From NCBI RefSeq assembly GCF_003217355.1, contig NZ_QJTK01000004.1, positions 124,001-188,000 of the forward strand: a stretch of DNA of 64,000 bases, in the 5' to 3' direction. The position numbers were made by a program, and so were the translations under genes. Every line of letters starts with the position of its first letter. The first letter of the stretch is position 1. Origin of the DNA: Rhodobacter viridis (GTDB lineage: Bacteria > Pseudomonadota > Alphaproteobacteria > Rhodobacterales > Rhodobacteraceae). The notes beneath the pieces were generated by a model that did no database searches, had not been told where the DNA came from, and worked only from the letters and a program-made list of their open reading frames with translations. Of the stretch, positions 39,706 through 47,928 are shown piece after piece.

Positions 39706-40715
39706 TGTGCACGGTATGCGGGTGTGGCGGTCACAGCGTCGAGGACCAGTTCAAGGACCATCTGAAAAGTCAGGGCAAATCCGCCGCGGCGCACAAGCCC
39801 GCGCCTTTCGCCGTTCTGGCCGAGGCGAAGGGCACGCACAGCCATTCCCACAGCCATTGGCACACCCATGCCGACGGCACGAGCCACAGCCATCCGCATG
39901 ACCATTCGCACAGCCACGACGCCGGTCACGGTGCCGAGGCGGAAACCGATCATCCGCATGCCCATGGCCACGATCACGGCCATTCGCATGCGGCTTGCGC
40001 GCATGACATCCATCTTGGCCACGGTCCCGCAGGCACCGAAGTGCCCGGCATGTCGCAGGCGCGGCTGATCGAGATCGAGACCGACATCTTGTCGAAAAAC
40101 AACCAATATGCCGCCCGCAACCGCGCCGGGCTGGCGCAAAAGAGTGTTTTTGCAACCAACCTCGTGTCCTCGCCCGGGTCGGGCAAGACGACGCTGCTGG
40201 TGAAGACGATCCAGATGCTCGGCGCGCAGCCCCTGGCCGTGATCGAGGGCGATCAGCAGACGACGAATGACGCCGATCGCATCCGCGCGACCGGAGCGGC
40301 GGCGATTCAGGTCAATACCGGCAAGGGCTGCCATCTGGACGGTGCGATGGTCGAACAGGCGCTGGCGCATCTGCCGCTGCCCGAGGGCGCGCTTTTGTTT
40401 ATCGAAAACGTCGGCAATCTGGTCTGCCCCGCCGCCTTCGATCTGGGCGAAGATGCCAAGGTGGCGATCCTGTCCGTCACCGAAGGCGAAGACAAGCCCT
40501 TGAAATACCCGGACATGTTCGCCGCCGCAGGTCTGGCGATCCTGAACAAGGTCGATCTGGCGCCGCATTGCGATGTCGATCTGGACCTTTACGAGGCGAA
40601 TATCCGCCGGGTGAATCCGGCGATCGAGGTGCTGCGCGTTTCGGCCCGCACCGGCGAGGGCATGGCGGCCTGGATCGACTGGCTGCGCGCAGGTCTGGCA
40701 CGGAAGGCGCGCTGA
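39705..40715 (+). CDS. hypB: Nickel-storing GTPase HypB
   Basis: A 336-residue GTPase for nickel insertion. The N-terminus MCTVCGCGG is the high-affinity nickel motif. A His-rich stretch (about residues 45-108, some 23 His) stores nickel. The G domain has P-loop [10 protein letters not shown], the metal-site Cys-His in [10 protein letters not shown] and the base-recognition NKVD. The long His tract makes it larger than E. coli HypB. ATG 39705 overlaps the hypA stop; the upstream open frame is the shadow of hypA. Confidence 0.97.
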   Translation: MCTVCGCGGHSVEDQFKDHLKSQGKSAAAHKPAPFAVLAEAKGTHSHSHSHWHTHADGTSHSHPHDHSHSHDAGHGAEAETDHPHAHGHDHGHSHAACAHDIHLGHGPAGTEVPGMSQARLIEIETDILSKNNQYAARNRAGLAQKSVFATNLVSSPGSGKTTLLVKTIQMLGAQPLAVIEGDQQTTNDADRIRATGAAAIQVNTGKGCHLDGAMVEQALAHLPLPEGALLFIENVGNLVCPAAFDLGEDAKVAILSVTEGEDKPLKYPDMFAAAGLAILNKVDLAPHCDVDLDLYEANIRRVNPAIEVLRVSARTGEGMAAWIDWLRAGLARKAR

Positions 40716-42193
40716 TGTCCGCCTCGACCCCTGCGATCCTTCTGGTCGATGACGAGCCGCATTCGCTGACGGCGATGAAGCTCGCGCTCGAGGACGATTT
40801 TGACGTTCTCACCGCGCAGGGCGCCGAGGCGGCGATCGCGATTCTGGAAGAGGAATGGGTGCAGGTCATCATCTGCGACCAGCGGATGCCGGGCCGGACC
40901 GGGGTCGATTTCCTGACCGAAGTGCGCGAGCGCTGGCCGGAAACCGTCCGCATCATCATCACCGGCTATACCGACAGCGCCTCGATGATGGCGGCGATCA
41001 ATGATGCGGGCATCCATCAGTTCCTGACCAAGCCCTGGCATCCCGAGCAGCTTCTGTCCTCGGCGCGCAACGCGGCGCGGATGTTCACGCTGGCGCGCGA
41101 AAACGAGCGGCTCTCGCTCGAGATGCGGCTTCTCAATTCGACCTCGGAAAGCCGGGTGGAAAAGCGGCGCCGCGCGCTGCGCGAGGGCATGGGTTTCGAG
41201 ACGATCCTGCGCGCGCCGAATTCCGCGATGAACGGGGCGATTGCGCTGGCGCGGCAGTTTGCCAGTTTCGACGTGCCGGTGCTCTTGCGCGGCGAGCCCG
41301 GTTCCGGCCGGGCGCAGCTGGCGCGGGCGATGCATTATGTCTCGCTGCGTTCGGACAAGCCGTTTTACGAGATCAACCTCGCCGGTTTGCCCGAAGATCT
41401 GGCGATGATCGAGCTTTTCGGGGCGCGCCGTGGCGTGCTGCCGGGCGGGGTGGCGAAGATCGGTCTGGCGCAAAAGGCGGACCGGGGTACGCTCTTCGTG
41501 GCGGGGGTCGAGGCGGCGAGCCCGGCGCTGCAACTGGCGCTGCTGCGGATGCTGGGCGACGGCGCGATCACGCCGCTCGGCGGACAGGAGACGGCCTCGA
41601 CCAACCTGCGGCTGATCACCGGCGCTGCGGCCGATCTGCGCGCGATGGTGGCCGAGGGGAAATTCCGCTCGGATCTTTATTATGCGCTCTCGGCGGGCGA
41701 GATCGCGATGCCGCCTCTGCGTGCCCGGCGCGGCGATGTGGCGCTTCTGGCGCAATCGATGCTGGCCGAGGCGGCGGTGCGGCATGGCAAGCAGGCTCTG
41801 GGCTTCGATGCCGCCGCGCTCGAGTTTCTGGAAAACTACGACTGGCCCGGCAACTTGCGGGAATTGCACAATGAAGTCACGCGGATGCTGATTTTCGCGC
41901 AAGACAATGTGCTCGGCGCCGAGCTGATTTCGCGCCACATCCTGCAGGCCGCGCCCTCGGAAAGCGGGGCGGATCGCTCGGCCGACGAGGTGATGACGGC
42001 GGAGGGCACGCTCAAGGATCGGGTCGAGCTGATCGAGATGCGGATCCTGCGCGAGACGTTGACCCGCAACCGCTGGAACAAGAGCCGGGCGGCGGCGGAG
42101 CTGGGGCTGAGCCGGGTCGGCTTGCGGGCCAAGCTTGACCGCTACGGCATCGAGCACCCGGCGGGGCGGGTGCAGGAAGAGGAGGAAGACTGA
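40715..42193 (+). CDS. hupR: Response regulator HupR, activator of hupSLC
   Basis: A 492-residue NtrC-type regulator. The receiver domain has the phosphoacceptor Asp55 ([10 protein letters not shown]; numbered 54 in some reports), Thr in IIITGYTD and Lys in LTKPW. The central AAA+ domain is degenerate: the Walker A is GEPGSGRAQ with Arg for Lys, and the region of the sigma-54 contact loop reads [13 protein letters not shown] instead of GAFTGA. The C-terminal Fis-type helix-turn-helix is intact ([19 protein letters not shown]). This fits an activator of a sigma-70 promoter that is active when unphosphorylated, as established for HupR. It overlaps hypB and hypC by one base each. Confidence 0.97.
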   Translation: MSASTPAILLVDDEPHSLTAMKLALEDDFDVLTAQGAEAAIAILEEEWVQVIICDQRMPGRTGVDFLTEVRERWPETVRIIITGYTDSASMMAAINDAGIHQFLTKPWHPEQLLSSARNAARMFTLARENERLSLEMRLLNSTSESRVEKRRRALREGMGFETILRAPNSAMNGAIALARQFASFDVPVLLRGEPGSGRAQLARAMHYVSLRSDKPFYEINLAGLPEDLAMIELFGARRGVLPGGVAKIGLAQKADRGTLFVAGVEAASPALQLALLRMLGDGAITPLGGQETASTNLRLITGAAADLRAMVAEGKFRSDLYYALSAGEIAMPPLRARRGDVALLAQSMLAEAAVRHGKQALGFDAAALEFLENYDWPGNLRELHNEVTRMLIFAQDNVLGAELISRHILQAAPSESGADRSADEVMTAEGTLKDRVELIEMRILRETLTRNRWNKSRAAAELGLSRVGLRAKLDRYGIEHPAGRVQEEEED

Positions 42194-42483
42194 TGTGTCT
42201 GGGGATTCCGGGCCAGATCGTGGCGATCACCGACGCCGGTCGGATGATGGCCTTGGCCGATGTGTCGGGGGTGAAGCGCGAGGTCAACGTCGCCTGTGTG
42301 GCGGAAGGGCCGCTTGAGGCGCTGGTCGGTCATTGGGCGCTGATCCATGTCGGCTTCGCGATGAGCCTGATCGACGAGGACGAGGCCGCGCGGACGCTGG
42401 AGGCCTTGCGCGATCTGGGCGAGGCGCAGGAGACCTTGGCGCAGATGGCCGAGGGCGCTGCGGCGCTGGAGGGGCGGGCATGA
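42193..42483 (+). CDS. hypC: Hydrogenase maturation chaperone HypC
   Basis: A 96-residue chaperone. MCLGIPGQI carries the functional Cys2. Together with HypD it carries the iron with its CN and CO ligands to the large subunit. It is a second HypC-family protein beside HupF, shorter and closer to the canonical length. It overlaps hupR by 1 base and hypD by 4. Confidence 0.96.
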   Translation: MCLGIPGQIVAITDAGRMMALADVSGVKREVNVACVAEGPLEALVGHWALIHVGFAMSLIDEDEAARTLEALRDLGEAQETLAQMAEGAAALEGRA

Positions 42484-43613
42484 AATTCGCCTCGGAATTC
42501 CGCGACCCCGCCTTGGCCAAGGGCCTGCTGGCCGAGATTGCGAAGCTGGCCGAGCAGATTGGCGCGACACGTGAAAAGCCTGTCCACATCATGGAGATCT
42601 GCGGCGGGCACACGCATTCGATCTTTCGCTACGGGCTCGACAAGCTGATCCACGAGGGGATCGAATTCATCCACGGGCCGGGCTGCCCGGTCTGCGTGCT
42701 GCCGCGCGCGCGGGTCGATGAATGCATCGAAATGGCCGAGCGGCCCGAGGTGATCTTCACCACTTTCGGCGATGCGATGCGGGTGCCCGGATCGAAACTT
42801 TCGCTTTTGCAGGCGAAGGCGGCGGGGGCGGATATCCGGATGGTCTATTCGCCCTTGGACGCGCTGGAACTCGCCCGGCGCAACCCGGGGCGCGAGGTGG
42901 TGTTCTTCGGTCTGGGGTTCGAGACGACGACGCCCTCGACCGCGCTCGCGATCCAGCAGGCGGCGCGCGAGGGGCTGACGAATTTCAGCGTCTTTTGCAA
43001 CCACATCACCGTACCCGAGCCGATCAAGGCGCTGCTGGATGACCCCTACATGATGCTCGACGGCTTCATCGGGCCCGGGCATGTGTCGATGGTGATCGGC
43101 ATCCATCCCTACGATTTCATTGCGCAAGACTACGGCAAGCCGCTGGTCGTCGCCGGGTTCGAGCCGACCGATCTGCTGCAGTCGGTGCTGATGGTGCTGC
43201 GCCAGATCGCCGAGGGGCGGGCGGCGGTCGAGAACCAATATGCCCGCGTCGTGCCCGAGCATGGCAACAAGGTGTCGCTCGCCGCGATCGCGGATGTCTA
43301 TGAGCGGCGGCCCTCGTTCGAATGGCGGGGGCTGGGGGAGATCGACGCCTCGGGGCTGCGGATCCGGCCGGCCTATCGCGCCTATGATGCCGAGGAGAAA
43401 TTCGGCATCGGCTATGCGGGCAAGCGCGCCGAGGTCGAAGAGGCCGAGGGCTGTGCCTGCGGCGCGGTGATGACCGGGCGGATGAAGCCCGTCGCCTGTC
43501 CGCAGTTCGGCAAGGGCTGCACGCCGGAGATGCCCTTGGGCGCCTTGATGGTGAGTTCGGAAGGGGCCTGTGCGGCCTACTGGCAATACGGCGGGGCGCG
43601 GGCGGCGGAATAG
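42480..43613 (+). CDS. hypD: Hydrogenase maturation factor HypD
   Basis: A 377-residue iron-sulfur protein on which the Fe(CN)2CO unit is assembled with HypC and HypE. The conserved motifs are ICGGHTHSIFRYGL, HGPGCPVCVLP and the C-terminal cluster region CACGAVMTGRMKPVACPQFGKGC. Full length. A 111-base gap filled with three GC hairpins separates it from hypE, the only sizeable gap in the hypAB-hupR-hypCDE run. Confidence 0.97.
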   Translation: MKFASEFRDPALAKGLLAEIAKLAEQIGATREKPVHIMEICGGHTHSIFRYGLDKLIHEGIEFIHGPGCPVCVLPRARVDECIEMAERPEVIFTTFGDAMRVPGSKLSLLQAKAAGADIRMVYSPLDALELARRNPGREVVFFGLGFETTTPSTALAIQQAAREGLTNFSVFCNHITVPEPIKALLDDPYMMLDGFIGPGHVSMVIGIHPYDFIAQDYGKPLVVAGFEPTDLLQSVLMVLRQIAEGRAAVENQYARVVPEHGNKVSLAAIADVYERRPSFEWRGLGEIDASGLRIRPAYRAYDAEEKFGIGYAGKRAEVEEAEGCACGAVMTGRMKPVACPQFGKGCTPEMPLGALMVSSEGACAAYWQYGGARAAE

Positions 43614-43616
43614 CTT

Positions 43617-43696
43617 CGGGGGCGTTTGCCCCCGACCCAAGCGGGGGGCGGCTGCCCCCCGCACCCCCTGCCCGGGGGAGAGGCGCTCTCCCCCGG
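43617..43696. repeat. Three tandem GC-rich hairpins between hypD and hypE
   Basis: CGGGGGC (43617-43623)/GCCCCCG (43628-43634); GCGGGGGGC (43641-43649)/GCCCCCCGC (43654-43662); CCGGGGGAGAG (43672-43682)/CTCTCCCCCGG (43686-43696). No T run follows. It is built from the same units as the repeat after phaR (6665-6711), so it is a dispersed intergenic element placed inside an operon. Confidence 0.8.
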
Positions 43697-43724
43697 ACCC
43701 CTGCGAAATCTGGAGCAAGATGAG

Positions 43725-44747
43725 ATGGCGTTGAGAGATGAGCGGGTGACGCTGGCCCATGGCGGTGGCGGCAAGGCGATGCGGGACCTGATCGAGGAGG
43801 TCTTCACCGCCGTCTTTCAGCCGCCCGGCATGGAAGATCAGGCGCGTCTGACCGAGGCGGCGCTGGCCGAGCCCGGCGCGCGGCTGGCCTTCACCACCGA
43901 CAGCTATGTGGTGACGCCGATCGAATTTCCGGGCGGCGATATCGGCAAGATCGCCGTTTGCGGCACGGTGAACGATCTGGCCGTGGGGGGCGCGCGGCCG
44001 CTCTGGCTCTCGGCCGCCTTCATCATCGAAGAGGGGACCGAGATCGCGCTGTTGCGCCGGATCGTCGCCACGATGGCGCGCGAGGCCGAGGCCGCCGGGG
44101 TGCGGATCGTCACCGGCGACACCAAGGTGGTCGGGCGCGGCGCCTGTGATGGTGTCTTCGTCACCACCGCGGGGGTGGGGGTGATCCCGCCGGGCCGCGA
44201 GATGGCGGCGGGGCTGGTGCAGCCCGGCGATGTGGCGATCGTCAATGGCGTGCTGGGCGATCATGGCGCGACCATTCTGGCGACGCGGGGGGATCTGGCG
44301 CTGTCGAGCGACATCGAAAGCGATTGCGCGGCGCTCGGCCATCTGATGGCCGGGGTGATGGCGGCGGCGCCCGGCATTCGGGCGGCGCGGGATCTGACCC
44401 GGGGCGGTCTCGCCTCGGCGCTGAACGAGATCGCGCAGGCGGCGGGCTGTGGCATCGTGATCGACGAGACCGCGCTGCCGCTGCGCGCCGAGGTGGTGGG
44501 GCTGTGCGAGATCCTTGGTCTCGATCCGCTTTATCTGGCGAACGAGGGGCGGCTGGTCACCTTCGTGCCCGAGGCTGAGGCTGCGGCGGCGCTGGCCGCG
44601 ATGCGGGCGCGGCCCGAGGGCGCAGGGGCTTGCGTCATCGGGCGGGCGGTGGCAGACCACGCAGGACAGGTGCGTATGCGCACAGCCTTTGGCGGCGCGC
44701 GCATCGTGGACATGCTGGTGGGTGAGCAGTTGCCGCGGATTTGTTGA
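43725..44747 (+). CDS. hypE: Hydrogenase maturation protein HypE
   Basis: A 340-residue PurM/AIRS-type ATPase that dehydrates the C-terminal thiocarbamate made by HypF to thiocyanate, the source of the CN ligands. LAHGGGGKAMRDLI and FTTDSYVVTPIEFPGGDIGKIAVCGTVNDLA (segments) are typical, and the protein ends in PRIC with the reactive C-terminal Cys. ATG 43725 is the normal start. It is the last gene of the hydrogenase cluster. Confidence 0.97.
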   Translation: MALRDERVTLAHGGGGKAMRDLIEEVFTAVFQPPGMEDQARLTEAALAEPGARLAFTTDSYVVTPIEFPGGDIGKIAVCGTVNDLAVGGARPLWLSAAFIIEEGTEIALLRRIVATMAREAEAAGVRIVTGDTKVVGRGACDGVFVTTAGVGVIPPGREMAAGLVQPGDVAIVNGVLGDHGATILATRGDLALSSDIESDCAALGHLMAGVMAAAPGIRAARDLTRGGLASALNEIAQAAGCGIVIDETALPLRAEVVGLCEILGLDPLYLANEGRLVTFVPEAEAAAALAAMRARPEGAGACVIGRAVADHAGQVRMRTAFGGARIVDMLVGEQLPRIC

Positions 44748-44793
44748 GCGGTGGGTCGGAGCGGCGAGGGCCGGTCCGGCATCTGGAAATGGG

Positions 44794-44823
44794 TTGACAG
44801 CGAGAGGCCAAGTGCTTCTCAAT
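44794..44823 (+). promoter_or_regulatory. Candidate promoter of the CheB-CheR-PAS gene
   Basis: -35 TTGACA (44794-44799) is a perfect consensus. An 18-base spacer leads to CTCAAT (44818-44823), a fair -10. It lies about 100 bases before ATG 44926 and 46 bases past hypE, suggesting the signalling pair is transcribed independently of the hyp operon. Confidence 0.5.
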
Positions 44824-44925
44824 CGGTAAAATTTCGGTGGTTGGGCAAGGTCTTCGCACGTGTCGCGAGGGGCGGGTCGAAACCGGCGAAAACGCTAGGG
44901 CAGAGCCCGGAAAGGAGCGATCGCG

Positions 44926-47900
44926 ATGGACGTTCCTGCGCAAGAGACGGACCTGCAGACGGAGCCCGCGGCCGAGACCTCGGCGGGGCCGGAACCGCGC
45001 GCAGTGGTGGCGATCGGCGCCTCGGCCGGGGGGCTTGATGCGCTCGAGCGGCTCTTTGACGGGTTGCCCGCCGATACCGGCGCGGCCTATGTGGTGATCC
45101 AGCACCTGTCGCCCGATCACAAGTCGATCATGGCCTCGCTCTTGGCGCGGCATACGAAGATGCCCGTCGTCACCGTCGAAGACGAGATGGAACTGGCCGC
45201 CGACACGGTCTTTCTGATCCCGCCCGCGACGATCATGACGCTCGAAGGGCGGCATCTGCGGCTGGCGCCGAAGGATCGCCGCGTGCTCTCGCTGCCGATC
45301 GATGCCTTCTTCACCTCGATGGCCTCGGGCTATGGCAGCCGCTCGGTCGCGGTTGTGCTGTCGGGCACCGGGTCGGACGGCACCCGCGGCGTTGGCGCGG
45401 TGCATGCGGCGGGCGGCGTTGCCATCGCGCAAGACCCGCGCGATGCGCGTTTCGACGGCATGCCGCGCTCGGCCATTGCGACGGGCTTCATCGATTCCGC
45501 GCTCGGGATCGAGCGGATCGGCCCCTGGATCGCCGATTACCTGATCCGCCGCCCGCGGCTTGGGCAGCTGACCGGGGCCGAGCGTCCCGATGCGGGCGGG
45601 GCCGCGGCGGTGGATGACGACCGGCTCGCGGTCGGGCAGTTCGACGGGCTGGAACCGGCCGAGGCGCTGGGGCGGATCGTCGAGATCCTGTCGCTCTCGG
45701 GCGAGGTCAACTTCCTCGATTACAAGCCGGGCACGGTGCAGCGCCGGATCGAGCGGCGGATGGGTGTGCGGCAGGTGCCGGACCTGACCTCGTATCTGGA
45801 ATTGCTGACGCATGATCGCACCGAACTGGCCTGCCTGCGCCGGGAAATGCTGATCCCGGTCACCTCGTTCTTCCGCGACCCCGATTCCTTCGCCGAACTG
45901 GCGGAAAAGGTGATCGACCCGCTTGTGGCGCAAGCTGCGGTGGGCTCGACGCTCCGGGTCTGGACGGCGGGCTGCGCGACGGGCGAGGAAGCCTATACGC
46001 TGGCGATGCTCTTCTTCGACGCGTTCGAGCGGGCGGGGCGCTGGCCGACGCTGAAGATCTTTGCCACCGATGTCGAACCGATGAACATCGAGACGGCGGC
46101 GGCCGGGTTCTTCCCCGAGACGATCGCGGCCGACCTGCCCATGACCTTCCTCGAGCGTTTTTTCACCACCCGCGGCGGCCAATATACGATCCGCCCGGAG
46201 ATCCGGCAGACCATCGTCTTTGCCCGGCACAACCTGCTGTCCGATCCGCCCTTCACCCGGATGGATCTGGTGACCTGCCGCAACACGCTGATCTATTTCC
46301 GCCCCGAGGCGCAGGAACGCGCGCTGCGGCGGATGCATTACGCGCTGCGCACCGGGGGGTATCTGTTCCTTGGCGGCTCCGAGGCGCTGGTGCAGGTGCA
46401 GGATGATTTCTCGGTCCTGTCGGCGCGGCACCGGATCTGGCAGGCGCTGCGCCCGGGCGCGGCCCCGCTCACCGACCGCCGCGCCGGGCTTTACGTCACG
46501 CCGCGCCCGCCCCGCACCCGGTCGGACAATGCGCCCGTCACCGCGGTCGAGCGCGGCTTTGCCACGCTCTCGCGCACCTACGCCCCGCCGCCCGCGCTTC
46601 TGGTCAACAGCCATCACGAGATCCTGCATTCCTATGGCGACGTGAGCCGCTTCATGCAGATGCGCGAAGGCGCGGCCTCGCTTGAAATCGGGCGGATGCT
46701 GGTCGAGCCGCTCTTGCCCGTGGCCTCGGCGCTGCTGTTCAAATCGGCGCGTCTGGGCGAGGAAGCGGCCTCGGATTCGATCCCGCTGGCCGAGGGGCTG
46801 ATCGGCCCCGATCCGATGCGGCTGCGGCTGCGCGTCGTGCCGGTCAAGCAGGGCCCCGACAGTGACGAGGGGCGGCTTTACGTTCTGGCTTTCGAGCCGG
46901 ACGAGGGCGCCGATGACGGCATCGCGGGGATCGACATCGACCGCGAGGTCGGCGCGCGCATCGAGATGCTCGAAGCTGAACTCGCGATGACGCGCGAAAG
47001 CCTGCAGGCGATGATCGAGGAACTGGAAACCTCGAACGAAGAGCTGCAGGCGACGAACGAAGAGATGATGGCCTCGAACGAGGAGCTGCAATCGGCGAAC
47101 GAGGAATTGCAGTCGGTCAACGAGGAACTGAACTCGCTCAACGCGGAATATCAGGAAAAGATCGACCTGCTGAACCGCTCGAATGCCGATCTGGACAGCC
47201 TGACCGAGATCATGGCGATGGGCACGATCTTCGTCGACAGCGAGCTGACGGTGACGCGCTTCAGCCCGGATGCGGCCGAGCTGTTCCGCATCCGCGATGT
47301 CGACATCGGCCGCCCCTTGGGCGACCTGACGCATCGGCTTGATTATCCGGGGCTGCTTGACGATCTGCGCCGCACGCTGCAGGGCCAGTCGCGCACCGAG
47401 CGCGAGGTTTCCGGGCTGAACGGGCGGCATTATCTGGTGCGGATGCTGCCTTACCGCGTGCCCTCGTCTTCGGCGCAAGGCGCGGTCGTCACCTTTGTCG
47501 ACATCACCCAGACCCGCAACCTGCAGCTTCTGCAGGCGGTGATCGACGGGCTGGCCGAACATGTGGCCGTGCTCGACAGCCACGGCGATATCCTGCTGGT
47601 GAACGCCGCCTGGACCCGGTTTGCGGTCGACAATGGCGATCCGGCGCAGGCCCATACCGGGGTCGGCACCAATTATGTCGGGCGCTGCGATATCGGCGAG
47701 GCGGCGATCGATTGTTCCTATGCCAAGCGCGCGGTCGAGGGGATCCGCGGCGTTCTGGCGGGCAAGCAGCGGCATTTCACCATGGAATATCCCTGCGATG
47801 CGCCCGGCCGTCCGCGCTGGTTCGTCATGCACGCCCGGCCGCTGGACGGCTTGCAGGGCGGCGCGGTGGTCAGCCATATCGAGATCACCCGCTGGCACAG

Positions 47901-47928
47901 TCAGACCGACGAGGTGGCTGGTTCATGA
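44926..47928 (+). CDS. CheB-CheR-PAS chemotaxis-type signalling protein
   Basis: A 1000-residue soluble protein. The CheB methylesterase domain (about residues 24-210) has Ser in GASAGG, His in VIQHLSPDH and Asp in [10 protein letters not shown]. The CheR methyltransferase domain (about 240-510) has the SAM site [16 protein letters not shown] and the TCRNTLIYF motif. A coiled coil of repeating SNEELQ/TNEEM units (about 685-750) leads to two PAS domains. There is no kinase or receiver domain. Such fusions are common, but their partners are largely unknown. The stop overlaps the next gene by 4 bases (ATGA). Methylation of a receptor, possibly the two encoded at 17594-22062, is only a guess. Confidence 0.9.
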   Translation: MDVPAQETDLQTEPAAETSAGPEPRAVVAIGASAGGLDALERLFDGLPADTGAAYVVIQHLSPDHKSIMASLLARHTKMPVVTVEDEMELAADTVFLIPPATIMTLEGRHLRLAPKDRRVLSLPIDAFFTSMASGYGSRSVAVVLSGTGSDGTRGVGAVHAAGGVAIAQDPRDARFDGMPRSAIATGFIDSALGIERIGPWIADYLIRRPRLGQLTGAERPDAGGAAAVDDDRLAVGQFDGLEPAEALGRIVEILSLSGEVNFLDYKPGTVQRRIERRMGVRQVPDLTSYLELLTHDRTELACLRREMLIPVTSFFRDPDSFAELAEKVIDPLVAQAAVGSTLRVWTAGCATGEEAYTLAMLFFDAFERAGRWPTLKIFATDVEPMNIETAAAGFFPETIAADLPMTFLERFFTTRGGQYTIRPEIRQTIVFARHNLLSDPPFTRMDLVTCRNTLIYFRPEAQERALRRMHYALRTGGYLFLGGSEALVQVQDDFSVLSARHRIWQALRPGAAPLTDRRAGLYVTPRPPRTRSDNAPVTAVERGFATLSRTYAPPPALLVNSHHEILHSYGDVSRFMQMREGAASLEIGRMLVEPLLPVASALLFKSARLGEEAASDSIPLAEGLIGPDPMRLRLRVVPVKQGPDSDEGRLYVLAFEPDEGADDGIAGIDIDREVGARIEMLEAELAMTRESLQAMIEELETSNEELQATNEEMMASNEELQSANEELQSVNEELNSLNAEYQEKIDLLNRSNADLDSLTEIMAMGTIFVDSELTVTRFSPDAAELFRIRDVDIGRPLGDLTHRLDYPGLLDDLRRTLQGQSRTEREVSGLNGRHYLVRMLPYRVPSSSAQGAVVTFVDITQTRNLQLLQAVIDGLAEHVAVLDSHGDILLVNAAWTRFAVDNGDPAQAHTGVGTNYVGRCDIGEAAIDCSYAKRAVEGIRGVLAGKQRHFTMEYPCDAPGRPRWFVMHARPLDGLQGGAVVSHIEITRWHSQTDEVAGS

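Noticed and set aside
44635-47898. Minus-strand open frame of about 1087 codons opposite the CheB-CheR-PAS gene
   Set aside because: Antisense shadow of a gene with clear domains; Arg/His/Gln-rich and no recognisable fold.
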